This document shows, one piece after another, positions 35,452 through 43,775 of a stretch of 64,000 bases of DNA; the first letter of the stretch is position 1, and each line of letters opens with the position of its first letter. Location: positions 62,001-126,000 of the forward strand of contig NZ_QEHR01000002.1 in the NCBI RefSeq assembly GCF_003095375.1, read 5' to 3'. This stretch comes from Marixanthomonas spongiae (GTDB taxonomy: Bacteria; Bacteroidota; Bacteroidia; Flavobacteriales; Flavobacteriaceae). The position numbers and the translations under genes were made by a program. The notes under the pieces were generated by a model, which did not search any database, was not told where the DNA came from, and saw only the letters and a list, made by a program, of their open reading frames with translations.

Positions 35452-35515
35452 AAGCCTAAAAATTTCGGCGGCTAGACACTTGCTTTCTTTTTTAGGCTTA
35501 CTTTCATATTGAAAG
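35452..35515 (+). terminator. terminator-like hairpins in the spacer
   Basis: AAGCCTAAAAA (35452-35462) pairs with TTTTTTAGGCTT (35488-35499), and CTTTC...GAAAG forms a second small hairpin (35501-35515). The loop carries GGCTAGACACTTGCTTTCTT, a 19/20 match to the end of the HU-like gene at 34914-34933. It may be the terminator of a deleted gene. Confidence 0.4.
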
Positions 35516-35604
35516 TCCATAAGTTACTGTAACATAGAATAACTTAGTGTAACAAATATAATTCTTGACAAGACAAGAAAAAAATAATTTGTCTTAAAAT
35601 TGTG

Positions 35605-35654
35605 TACAGTTTGGGTAGGGTATAGGCTACACTTTTGGTAGGGCGTAGTTTACA
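35605..35654. repeat. degenerate 23-bp tandem repeat
   Basis: TACA plus TTTGGGTAGGGTATAGG and its relative TTTTGGTAGGGCGTAG repeat with a period of 23 bp, with TACA at 35605, 35628 and 35651. It lies just behind the gene at 35666, whose 3' end faces it. Too short to decide between iteron-like binding sites and chance. Confidence 0.4.
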
Positions 35655-35665
35655 ATGGGGTGACA

Positions 35666-35941
35666 CTATGAAGTTGATGCTTCTGCCAATACCAGTTTTT
35701 TACCACGTAAGACCACCTTGTTTCTATAGGAGAGTCGCCGGTCATCCCCTATAGCACTGTAATCAATGTTTCGTTGGTTGAGTTGGGCGCGTATGGCAGC
35801 TCCATAAGAAGCCCGGGCGCTTCCCCAGCCGGGATTGCCTACTTGCCCGTTAAAGGCCTCCACCAGCTCTGCATCGCTGTAGGCATCCATACGTTCCATA
35901 TACTCTTTAAAAAGTTCGTTGCCGGATGTGGGATTACTCAT
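35666..35941 (-). CDS. hypothetical 91-residue protein
   Basis: The protein begins MSNPTSGNELFKEYMERMDA, has a helical acidic first half (DAELVEAFNGQVGNPGW), a short GSARASYGAAIRAQLNQRNIDYSAI segment (split by nothing else recognisable) and ends with a basic strand pair (RRLSYRNKVVLRGKKLVLAE). No helix-turn-helix is evident. It is transcribed divergently from the restriction enzyme gene at 36135 with a 193-bp spacer that includes a perfect palindrome, so a regulatory or immunity role beside that enzyme is possible but unproved. Its codon use looks less AT-rich than the island to its right. Confidence 0.55.
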   Translation of the reverse strand: MSNPTSGNELFKEYMERMDAYSDAELVEAFNGQVGNPGWGSARASYGAAIRAQLNQRNIDYSAIGDDRRLSYRNKVVLRGKKLVLAEASTS

Positions 35942-36032
35942 AAGGATTGGTTTTAAGGGTTACTATAGAAGGATACAAAGAAAAATGGAGATGAAAAAAT
36001 AAAGTTTCCTTTCGATACACTACTAAAAATTC

Positions 36033-36052
36033 TATATTTGGGGAGACTCCCC
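36033..36052 (+). promoter_or_regulatory. TAnnTTTG promoter box overlapping a perfect palindrome
   Basis: TATATTTG (36033-36040) fits the Bacteroidota -7 box TAnnTTTG. It abuts GGGGAGACTCCCC (36040-36052), a palindrome with a single central base, placed where the transcript should start. The restriction enzyme gene starts 83 bp further. This is a good layout for autorepression or control by a small regulator. Confidence 0.55.
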
Positions 36053-36134
36053 TTAAAATTTAGACATAGAATTTTATTCCATAAATATAAATAACCTTTT
36101 ATATTTTTAAGCTAACAATGGTTACACAATAAAT

Positions 36135-39100
36135 ATGAACAAAACCAATACACGTAAGGCACTTAACCCAGCTTATAGAAAACACAAACCACTACGAAAA
36201 GATGTTACTTGTTTTTTAGAAGCATTGCAAAATTGTATAGCAGCTGTTAAACTAAGTGATGAAAATGGAGAAAGTGAAGAACATATTAAATCACACTTTA
36301 AAGACTTTTTTATTTCTACTTTTTTTAAGGAGCATTATATAAACACTAAAGATAGAATTGACTTAGCTGTATATTTAGGAGATACTCCGAAGTCTGATGT
36401 AGGCATAATTATAGAAGCAAAAAAACCTAGTAACAAAACAGAGTTTTTAACGGAGGGTAACCTGAACCGAAAAGCACTTCAAGAATTGCTGTTGTACTAT
36501 TTGCGTGAACGAGTTGATAACGAAAACAACAACGTAAAACATTTGATAGCCACTAACGGGTATGAGTGGTTTTTATTTAAGGCAGAAGATTTTTATAATT
36601 ATTTCTACAAAGACAAAGCCTTGATAAAAGAATATAAATCTTTTAGAGATGGCTTAAAAGACACCTCCAAAAATGAATTGTTCTATAATGAAATTGCAAA
36701 GAAATACATTGCTAAAGTAGAAGAGGAACTTCCCTTTGTTCATTTAAGCTTCGAAAAGACAAATTTTAAAAAATTAAGTGACGGTAACCTCAATACTTTA
36801 TATAAAATATTTTCCAATGTACATTTATTAGGGCATTCTTTTGGTAACGACAGTAACCAACTTAACAAATCATTTTATAATGAGCTGCTACATATTATTG
36901 GTTTAGAGGAAGTAAAGAATAAAGGGAAGAAAGTAATTCATCGTAAAGAAAAAAAAGATAGAGATTATGCTTCCCTTTTAGAAAATGCTATATTTCATTT
37001 AGAAGATAGGGATTATCTGTCTAAAGTAAAAAGCGTAGAAAACACACCGGAAAAAGCTTTTAATGTAGGGCTGGAACTTTGCCTCACATGGATAAACAGG
37101 ATTTTGTTTTTAAAATTATTAGAATCGCAACTGCTTACCTATCATAATGGCGATAAAAAATATGAGTTTCTAAATGCAAAATTTATTGATGATTATGATG
37201 AGCTAAATGATCTTTTCTTTTCTGCTTTAGCAAAAAAAGAAGATGAAAGGCACCCTAGGTATAAAGATAAATACCAGCATATTCCTTATTTAAACAGTTC
37301 CCTTTTTGAACGTTCGCCTATTGAAGCTGAAGCATTTGAAATTTCGACATTAAGTAACGATGAAAGTGAAATCTACAGTCAAACCGTTTTAAAGGATGCA
37401 AGCGGTAAACGCTTAAAAGGAAAACTACCTACCCTTGAGTATTTGTTCAAGTTTTTAGATGCCTATGACTTTGCTACAGATGGTAACGAGGGTATTGAAG
37501 ATGGCCTAGAACATAAATCACTTATTAACGCATCAGTATTAGGGTTAATTTTTGAAAAAATAAACGGTTATAAAGAAGGTTCCTTTTATACCCCGGCATA
37601 CATCACTATGTATATGTGTAAAGAAACCTTACGTCGTGCAGTAGTGCAAAAGTTTAAAGAACAAGAAAACGACCAAATAGAAACCTTTGAAGACCTACAA
37701 TCCTATTGTCAACGCTATTTTAAAATAGACGATATAAAACGCTTTAACACCATAGTAAACAGTTTACGTATATGCGACCCAGCAGTAGGTTCTGGTCACT
37801 TTTTGGTTAGTGCTTTAAACGAGCTTATTGTCATTAAAAACCAATTAGGCATTTTAGCAGATGCTAAAGGCTTACCATTACGTTGCGATATAGAAATAGT
37901 AAATGACGAACTCTATGTTATAGATGATAATGGCGCGCTATTCGAGTATAACCCAACCGAAAAAGAAAGCACACGCATACAGCACACGCTGTTTCACCAA
38001 AAACAAACCCTTATAGAAAACTGTTTATTTGGTGTAGATATAAACCCTAATTCTGTAAAAATATGTCGTTTAAGGCTTTGGATAGAGCTGCTTAAAAACG
38101 CCTATTACACCAAAGAAAACCGTTTACAAACACTACCTAATATAGATATTAATATTAAATGCGGTAACTCTTTAATAAGCCGTTTTAGTTTAGACGACGA
38201 TTTAAAAGATGCCTTTAAAGGCAAACAAGTAAACTACAACTTTAAAGACTATAAAAACGCTGTTGCAGAGTATAAAGACACCAATAGCAAAGACCGTAAA
38301 CGCGAAGTATTACAAATTATAGACGAGGTAAAACACAACTTTACAAGTACATTAGACAATACCTTTATAGCTAAATTCCAGAAAGCACAAGGCGAACTTA
38401 TTAACGAGCAAGAACGCCAAAACAACCTAAAACAATTTGGCGAAAAAATAACTAAAAAGGACAAAGACGCACTAAAAAAACTAAAAACAAAAGCCGAAAA
38501 TGCACTTATAGAAAAAGAAGAAATAGTAAACAATGCTATTTACCACAATGCGTTTGAGTGGCGTTTTGAGTTTCCAGAAGTATTATCAGATGATGGCTCG
38601 TATATTGGGTTTGATGCAGTAATTGGGAATCCGCCTTATCTAATCGAATATGATAAAAAAGTTAAAAGTAATTTAGAAATTAACTTTATAGAATTTAAAA
38701 GGAATAACGATTTATATGTTGCATTCATTAGTAGAGGTAACAAGATTTTAAATCATAAAGGTTTTTTGTCTTATATAACACCTAATACTTTTTTGAAAGG
38801 AACTTATTTTCAAAAGTTAAGAGAATTATTAATATCTAATAAAATCATTGAAATTATAAACTTCAATGACACTTTGGTATTCGATGAAGCTAATGTTTAT
38901 ACTTCTATTTTATTATTTCAAAAAGGAGCTATACCAGCTAATTGGGTGCTAAAAAAAGGGATTTCAGAAACTGAAGGAGAAATTGATAAAAATGAATTGG
39001 ACTTTATTTTCAAGAGCCCTTTAATTAAGAGGTTAGATGTTTTTGAAAAGTTTGATAATTTCTTTCTAATTAAGGATGTAGGCTTTAATTACTGGTCAAT

Positions 39101-39725
39101 TGGAAGAGGTAAAACAAGAGGAGGTTCAGTTGGTAGTAGAATATTATACTCTGGTAAACAATTAGACGATTCTGATAAACCATATTTAAAAGGTGGTGAT
39201 ATATTTAGATATTCCCAGAAAATTCCATCCAATTACCTGCGACACAATTTTGAAGAATTATTAAATGAAAATGATGTTTTTAGGTTTTCAAAGGATTTCT
39301 TTGAGATAAATCCGAAGATAATATATAGACAAACCTCAAAAGATATTATTGCAACTATTGACACTAATTGTAACTATAATGACAAAACAGTACATATTGT
39401 TGTAAATAATGAAAAATCAAATTTTGATTTATATTTTGTATTAGGACTGTTAAATAGTTCATTACTTAATTTTTACTTACATTTTTATAAACAAGAATCT
39501 GGTAAAGCATTTGCGCAAATAAAAACGGTAGATATAAAAGCAATGCCATTTATCTATGAGGAGAGTATAAGTGTCTCTATAAAGCAAAAAGTTACCCAAA
39601 TCCTTTTACTAAAAAAAGACAACCCAGAAGCAGACACCATAACGTTAGAAGCAGAAATCGATACCTTAGTATATAAACTATACAATCTTACAGATGAAGA
39701 AATCTCAATAGTTGAAAACTCTTGA
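36135..39725 (+). CDS. type IIG restriction-modification enzyme (Eco57I-like)
   Basis: The 1196-residue single-chain enzyme has an N-terminal PD-(D/E)xK-like nuclease (DRIDLAVYLGD at about 74, IIIEAKK at about 91-97), then a helical linker. The N6-adenine methyltransferase follows, with motif I DPAVGSGHFLVSAL (about 546-559), GVDINPNSVKICRLRLWIELL (about 634) and catalytic motif IV NPPY (about 831-834). A C-terminal target-recognition domain (about 860-1130) and a short helical tail complete it. The same protein should methylate and cut its target, protecting host DNA and attacking phage. PglX of BREX is similar in size, but no other BREX gene is present. The gene is much more AT-rich than the flanks, which indicates transfer. 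Confidence 0.88.
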   Translation: MNKTNTRKALNPAYRKHKPLRKDVTCFLEALQNCIAAVKLSDENGESEEHIKSHFKDFFISTFFKEHYINTKDRIDLAVYLGDTPKSDVGIIIEAKKPSNKTEFLTEGNLNRKALQELLLYYLRERVDNENNNVKHLIATNGYEWFLFKAEDFYNYFYKDKALIKEYKSFRDGLKDTSKNELFYNEIAKKYIAKVEEELPFVHLSFEKTNFKKLSDGNLNTLYKIFSNVHLLGHSFGNDSNQLNKSFYNELLHIIGLEEVKNKGKKVIHRKEKKDRDYASLLENAIFHLEDRDYLSKVKSVENTPEKAFNVGLELCLTWINRILFLKLLESQLLTYHNGDKKYEFLNAKFIDDYDELNDLFFSALAKKEDERHPRYKDKYQHIPYLNSSLFERSPIEAEAFEISTLSNDESEIYSQTVLKDASGKRLKGKLPTLEYLFKFLDAYDFATDGNEGIEDGLEHKSLINASVLGLIFEKINGYKEGSFYTPAYITMYMCKETLRRAVVQKFKEQENDQIETFEDLQSYCQRYFKIDDIKRFNTIVNSLRICDPAVGSGHFLVSALNELIVIKNQLGILADAKGLPLRCDIEIVNDELYVIDDNGALFEYNPTEKESTRIQHTLFHQKQTLIENCLFGVDINPNSVKICRLRLWIELLKNAYYTKENRLQTLPNIDINIKCGNSLISRFSLDDDLKDAFKGKQVNYNFKDYKNAVAEYKDTNSKDRKREVLQIIDEVKHNFTSTLDNTFIAKFQKAQGELINEQERQNNLKQFGEKITKKDKDALKKLKTKAENALIEKEEIVNNAIYHNAFEWRFEFPEVLSDDGSYIGFDAVIGNPPYLIEYDKKVKSNLEINFIEFKRNNDLYVAFISRGNKILNHKGFLSYITPNTFLKGTYFQKLRELLISNKIIEIINFNDTLVFDEANVYTSILLFQKGAIPANWVLKKGISETEGEIDKNELDFIFKSPLIKRLDVFEKFDNFFLIKDVGFNYWSIGRGKTRGGSVGSRILYSGKQLDDSDKPYLKGGDIFRYSQKIPSNYLRHNFEELLNENDVFRFSKDFFEINPKIIYRQTSKDIIATIDTNCNYNDKTVHIVVNNEKSNFDLYFVLGLLNSSLLNFYLHFYKQESGKAFAQIKTVDIKAMPFIYEESISVSIKQKVTQILLLKKDNPEADTITLEAEIDTLVYKLYNLTDEEISIVENS

Positions 39726-39805
39726 GATTCACGAGTACATTAATATAAAATGTAAATAATACGAGCTAAATTGCTATAGTAGAACAATCATCTAAATAAA
39801 AAGAA

Positions 39806-40105
39806 GTGCCTTTAGAAGAAAAAAAATATGACATAGAAGCTAATAACGATTGGGCTAAAAATGTAAAAGGAGAACACTTGTTTATCGATGATGCTCAAAG
39901 TGGTCGTAAAGGCTACTTCTGTATAGGCTGCGATAAGCAAATGGAAGCGGTTATAAGAAAGAAAAACCCAAAGCTCACAGCTTTACGCGATTGGTTGTTG
40001 CCTATGCTGATGAATGAACAAGTGACGGTAGAGGATGCATATCCTAAAATTGAGAATGAGCTTTGGATGGTTACAAAGGAGGATGGTAAATTTATTAAAA
40101 ATTAA
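39806..40105 (+). CDS. chimeric small ORF: CoiA-like fragment fused to HsdS tail
   Basis: The 99-residue frame starts at GTG 39806, after an A-rich leader with an in-frame stop before it. Residues 1-50 (NDWAKNVKGEHLFIDDAQSG, RKGYFCIGCDKQMEAVIRKK) look like the N-terminal zinc-ribbon-containing part of CoiA-like competence proteins. Residues 55-80 (LTALRDWLLPMLMNEQVTVEDA) look like the C-terminal tail of type I restriction specificity subunits. The junction lies near KNPK. Such a mix is best read as a deletion scar joining two former genes; whether the protein is made is not known. Confidence 0.6.
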   Translation: MPLEEKKYDIEANNDWAKNVKGEHLFIDDAQSGRKGYFCIGCDKQMEAVIRKKNPKLTALRDWLLPMLMNEQVTVEDAYPKIENELWMVTKEDGKFIKN

Positions 40106-40117
40106 TATAGTGTATTT

Positions 40118-40438
40118 ATGAGACCAGATGTTTATCCTAGAACCTTAGAAAATATAAAGGCTGTATTACTTCATTATTTTCCTAAGACCAGTCATACTGA
40201 AATTGATAAAAATGCAGAACGAATTTATGATCAACGAAAATTTAAATTAAATGAACTTGAATATTGCTGTGAAGTAGTAACTAAAAATGTGGATGTTATA
40301 CGAGAGTATTATAAAGCTCTTGACTTAAATATATTATTAATAGTTGGGTACGATGTGTTATTTGAAGATGAAAAAAAATGGGGAGGTACTTCAAGAAGAG
40401 CAAAGTTGGAGGGTATAAAAGCAAAATTAGTTTTTTGA
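40118..40438 (+). CDS. hypothetical 106-residue protein in the restriction island
   Basis: The protein begins MRPDVYPRTLENIKAVLLHY and is helix-rich, with one possible hydrophobic stretch (ALDLNILLIVGYDVLF) and a basic C-terminus (WGGTSRRAKLEGIKAKLVF). No motif is recognised. It starts 12 bp after the chimeric frame on the same strand and lies between two HsdS-tail scars, so it may be cargo that moved with the restriction locus. Confidence 0.55.
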   Translation: MRPDVYPRTLENIKAVLLHYFPKTSHTEIDKNAERIYDQRKFKLNELEYCCEVVTKNVDVIREYYKALDLNILLIVGYDVLFEDEKKWGGTSRRAKLEGIKAKLVF

Positions 40439-40502
40439 TTATTAACCTTTTTAAATTGTAGATAAGTAGAAATGAAAAAGGATATAGTTTTAATAAGGTT
40501 AG

Positions 40503-40607
40503 TTGCTACCAATGTTGATGAATGAGCAGGTAACTATGGGAGAGGCCAAAGAAGAGTTGGGGATAGTTGCGGAGGAGGATGTTAAATATGATGAGGTGAG
40601 AATTTAG
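40503..40607 (+). pseudogene. HsdS C-terminal scar
   Basis: The 34 codons starting TTGCTACCAATG encode LLPMLMNEQVTMGEAKEELG and a short charged end before a TAG. This is the typical last stretch of type I specificity subunits of Bacteroidota (LLPMLMNGQVTV..A). No target-recognition domain remains. It is the second such tail within 600 bp; the first is fused inside 39806-40105. Confidence 0.7.
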
Positions 40608-40764
40608 GTAAGGATTTTTGAGGCATCGTACATAATTTAAATAATTGGAATAATACCTTTAAAAGGTTATTCTATAATACAGCAAACATTTTGAAAGTAG
40701 CGTAATATCTTAGAAAAACAAGAATTAACAGCTCATACCAACAACGTACAATTTACACCCCCCC

Positions 40765-41427
40765 ATGAAAAAAACCCACAACAAACAACCCTGGCCCACC
40801 AAAGATGCGATGATACAGGTATATGAAAATAACCTATGGGGCGGGGAGCAGCATGAGTTCTATTCGGGCTTAGGCTCGCATGATACCGAAGTGGTAAATA
40901 CCTATATAAACGCAGTTTCTGCTTATTTAAAGGAGTTGAAAACGCGACCCGTGGTATGCGATTTGGGCTGTGGGGATTTTAATGTGGGGAAGGAGTTGGT
41001 GCCATTTACCAAGGAATATAAAGCCATCGATATTGTCCCCGATTTAATCACCCATAATAAAAAGACATTCAAAACAGAAAGTGTAACCTTTTATACCTTA
41101 AATCTTGCCGAAGATGAGTTGCCCGAAGGCGATTGTGCGATTGTGAGGCAGGTATTGCAACACCTATCAAATGCAGAGATTCAAGCGATTGTCGAGAAAC
41201 TATACCGTTTTAAATATGTGATCCTCACCGAGCACCTACCGGAAGGGGATTTTGCACCTAATATCGATATTATTTCAGGACAGGGAATACGCCTAGAAAA
41301 GAACAGTGGGGTTGATCTGTTGGCGGCTCCGTTCCATTTTAAGGTACAAGAAGAAAAGGAGTTGTTGTCTATTCCGTCGCCTGGTTTTAAGGGTAGGTTA
41401 GTGACTACTTTGTATAGGGTGTTTTAA
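40765..41427 (+). CDS. class I SAM-dependent methyltransferase
   Basis: The 220-residue protein has methyltransferase motif I VVCDLGCGDFNVGKEL (about 51-66), the acidic end of strand 2 in YKAIDIVPDLI (about 75-85) and motif IV-like EGDCAIVRQVLQHLSNAEI (about 121-139). There is no NPPY or PC motif, so it is not an obvious DNA methylase; small-molecule methylation is more likely. It lies at the right end of the AT-rich island, before repeat copy B, and its own composition is closer to the host than that of the restriction gene. Confidence 0.8.
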   Translation: MKKTHNKQPWPTKDAMIQVYENNLWGGEQHEFYSGLGSHDTEVVNTYINAVSAYLKELKTRPVVCDLGCGDFNVGKELVPFTKEYKAIDIVPDLITHNKKTFKTESVTFYTLNLAEDELPEGDCAIVRQVLQHLSNAEIQAIVEKLYRFKYVILTEHLPEGDFAPNIDIISGQGIRLEKNSGVDLLAAPFHFKVQEEKELLSIPSPGFKGRLVTTLYRVF

Positions 41428-41495
41428 TTATTTTTACCTCTATAAAAACCTTATATGGATATGTACCTAATCATTAATGTTCTGAATATTTAATA

Positions 41496-41742
41496 TGTTC
41501 ATTTTTTCCATTGATGAAAAAATCCTTCGACAAGCTCAGGATAAACCAAGCAAAAAAATCTAGGCTTACCCCTCGACTTGGCTCGGGACAGGCTTCACTT
41601 TATCTAAATTTATCATTCGGTGCCTAAATTTTAGGAACTCGCTTTGACATCCTTGCTTGAGTGAAACATTTGTCTTGCTCAAACAGCCTAAAATGGTAAC
41701 GGCACTCTCATTTCAAATTTTACGATAAATTTTCGATAGGCC
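41496..41742 (+). repeat. ~247-bp dispersed repeat, copy B (right border of accessory island)
   Basis: This is the direct-orientation partner of 35088-35335, 6.4 kb away. The first ~120 bp are nearly identical; the second half differs by substitutions and small gaps but keeps CTCAAACAGCCTAAAAT and TTTCAAATTTTACGATA. Recombination between the copies would remove the whole restriction island. Confidence 0.85.
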
Positions 41743-41881
41743 GAAGCGAACTTTTGTAAAAAACAACCCTAAAGGTTGAAAAAATCCTCAAAAATTGAGG
41801 TTCTTAAATTTAATTTTAAAATCGATTAGACTGCTATTGGCAGCGTTTATAACAAATTATAAGTTTCCTAAATCGAATGGT

Positions 41882-42355
41882 TTACTTCGTTTTCCCAAGC
41901 CCATTTTCCGAAAACTTGTCGTGCGGCCGATCCCTTTTATTGAACCGGATCTCCACTTGTTGCTTGCCCCATTGGCGGGCAGCGTCTTCGTCCAAGCCCA
42001 TATAGATATCGATTTTCTTTTTCCAGCGTTTGTTCATTTTATCTTTTACAATATAAGTGCCCGGTAGGCCATAGATTTCTACTTCCTCATTGTGGTCCAA
42101 CCCCATTTTGATGAGGTCGCGCGAAACGGCAATGGCGCGTTCACCAGGCTCCAAAATATCACCCCAAGCGGCTAAAGAGGGGTTTCCTTTTTTGGTTTGG
42201 TGCTCTACCGAGTTGTAGGCGGTTGCCGTTACGGTCATGGTGGTCATCTTTTTCTTTTTCGGCTGCTTTTCTTTGGTTTCGGCACAACCGAGCAGTAACA
42301 TGGCTACAGTGAGGAGTAATAGCGGTACGTTATGGTTGTGGTTATTGAAGTTCAT
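41882..42355 (-). CDS. 3D domain lipoprotein
   Basis: The 157-residue protein has a signal with lipobox (LLTVAMLLLGC, Cys about 24). Residues about 40-145 form a 3D/RlpA-like double-psi beta barrel: VTATAYNSVEHQTKKGNPSLAAWGD, AIAVSRDLIK, LPGTYIVKDKMNKRWKKKIDIYMGLD and ARQWGKQQVEIRF, with the three conserved aspartates (D of GD, KD, DIYMGLDED). Relatives are peptidoglycan lytic transglycosylases of the MltA/Rpf-YabG-like 3D fold, so cell-wall turnover is possible, although short 3D proteins are often unstudied. It is a single gene. Confidence 0.83.
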   Translation of the reverse strand: MNFNNHNHNVPLLLLTVAMLLLGCAETKEKQPKKKKMTTMTVTATAYNSVEHQTKKGNPSLAAWGDILEPGERAIAVSRDLIKMGLDHNEEVEIYGLPGTYIVKDKMNKRWKKKIDIYMGLDEDAARQWGKQQVEIRFNKRDRPHDKFSENGLGKTK

Positions 42356-42647
42356 ACCACTATAAGATACAAAAAAATGAGGTGAATACCTGAGAGACGC
42401 AGGGTGTATCCTTCGAAGTGGTAGTGCTTTACCTGAGGTTGGTTAGAAGCACGTACACATAAGGGATGTGACCCGCTTTACAATAAGCAGGCGTTACGAT
42501 TGGTTGTTGTTCTTGGGAAATAGAATAGCCACCTACTGCCCGGGCAGATAGCCCGGGGCCATTGGTGATAGCTCGTGTTCAATACCATAAAGAACGGGTT
42601 GGGAACACGTTGGTTCCCCTACTGAAACCGTTAATGTTATAAGTGGG

Positions 42648-43178
42648 CTAATCTATAGCAGCCGAAAATTTTCCATTGGTTACCGTTATGGTTTCGCCTG
42701 TTTCCCTAGAGCTTGCTGAAAACTCGAAAGTCCCTTTAAGCTGGTTGTTGGTGTTGCTGGTAATGGTAAGCGTCCCCGACACGTCTTGGCTAAAATCGAT
42801 ATCGTTAACCGTATCGGTATATACAATCCAAAACCCATCGGTGTCTGTAAGGTTCACCACATCGTCTATAGGGTAGGTTCCTTTGGCAGGGTTAGTGGTG
42901 CTGTTGTCTTTGAATTTTTTGTAGAAAGAAAGGCTAAACGTTTGGTCATCAATAGATGTCCCATCGTTATTGGATATGCTATAATTTACACCTTCAACAA
43001 TAACGATATACGAAGAACCGGTTTTTTTACCTTCGACAGCCCCGGATATATCAAATGTAATTTGGTTTTTACTTGCGTTGTTTGAGTCGTCGCTCTGGTC
43101 ATCGTCCTTCGAACAGCCCATAACGATAAGGGCTAAACCAAGCCATAGAATACATTGTGTTTTTTTGAAATTTTTCAT
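42648..43178 (-). CDS. Bacteroidota lipoprotein
   Basis: The 176-residue protein begins with a signal and lipobox (LALIVMGC) followed by SKDDD, the usual surface or outer-membrane lipoprotein start in this phylum. The rest is beta-strand-rich with a repeated TFxxSGAVEGK/GTFEFSASSRETGE pattern and ends GKFSAAID. No catalytic motif is seen. It is the last gene of a minus-strand run of four envelope genes that starts at 45611. Confidence 0.7.
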   Translation of the reverse strand: MKNFKKTQCILWLGLALIVMGCSKDDDQSDDSNNASKNQITFDISGAVEGKKTGSSYIVIVEGVNYSISNNDGTSIDDQTFSLSFYKKFKDNSTTNPAKGTYPIDDVVNLTDTDGFWIVYTDTVNDIDFSQDVSGTLTITSNTNNQLKGTFEFSASSRETGETITVTNGKFSAAID

Positions 43179-43206
43179 GATGTTTGTTTTTATGGTTACG
43201 TGTTAA

Positions 43207-43632
43207 TTAACTTCTTTTTATGTACATAACATACATTTTGTTAGTGGCATCTGGATGGGTTTGGACACCTACCTTTAACCGCCCGTTTTCTAAACTGAGG
43301 ATATGCCACAGAACAGTTTTTTCTCCTCTCGAGAGGGTCAAGGTATTGCCTTCTAAGTGCCACTGAAATGGTTTTTCGTTCACATCGCAGTTTTGGTGGT
43401 ACGTTAGTTCTTTCCCTTGGTTGTTTATTGAAAATTGAGTATGGTCCTTTCCGCAATCTGGGGCTGAATGTTTATGGGGCAATACCCAGCCCGAGCCATC
43501 ATTGCCCATTAGGGTACCTTTCAGTTCCCATGTGCCTATAAGGGTTTCGGCGTTGACGGTTTGACCAAAAGCGGTAGCCGTTGCAAATAAAATGAGGGCT
43601 AAGAGCGCCTGCTTAAATGGTGTGATTTTCAT
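43207..43632 (-). CDS. small exported lipocalin-like protein
   Basis: The ATG at 43632 (MKITPFKQALLALILFATATAFGQ) gives a signal peptide and a 141-residue precursor; the longer frame from 43704 adds an unlikely leader. The mature part has the lipocalin-like start LIGTWELKGTLMG and alternating strands FQWHLEGNTLTLSRGEKTVLWHILSL, with two Cys (PDCGKDH and QNCD) that may pair. Ligand and role are unknown. It lies 28 bp before the lipoprotein gene on the same strand. Confidence 0.65.
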   Translation of the reverse strand: MKITPFKQALLALILFATATAFGQTVNAETLIGTWELKGTLMGNDGSGWVLPHKHSAPDCGKDHTQFSINNQGKELTYHQNCDVNEKPFQWHLEGNTLTLSRGEKTVLWHILSLENGRLKVGVQTHPDATNKMYVMYIKRS

Positions 43633-43775
43633 GGTGCTTTTATTCTGAAATGCTATGAAGCTGTATGTTGTAAAGGCTGCTTCACCCCGTAAGTAGGCAG
43701 CCACTGTAAACCGTGTTTATTATGGAAAAAGCGACGCACAAACGGCTAATTCGTTTGTGCGCCGCTACTGTTGGT

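Noticed and set aside
36135-39725. Assignment of the 1196-residue methylase as PglX of a BREX system
   Set aside because: It has its own N-terminal PD-(D/E)xK-like region, and no brxA, brxB, brxC, pglZ or brxL gene lies within the window.
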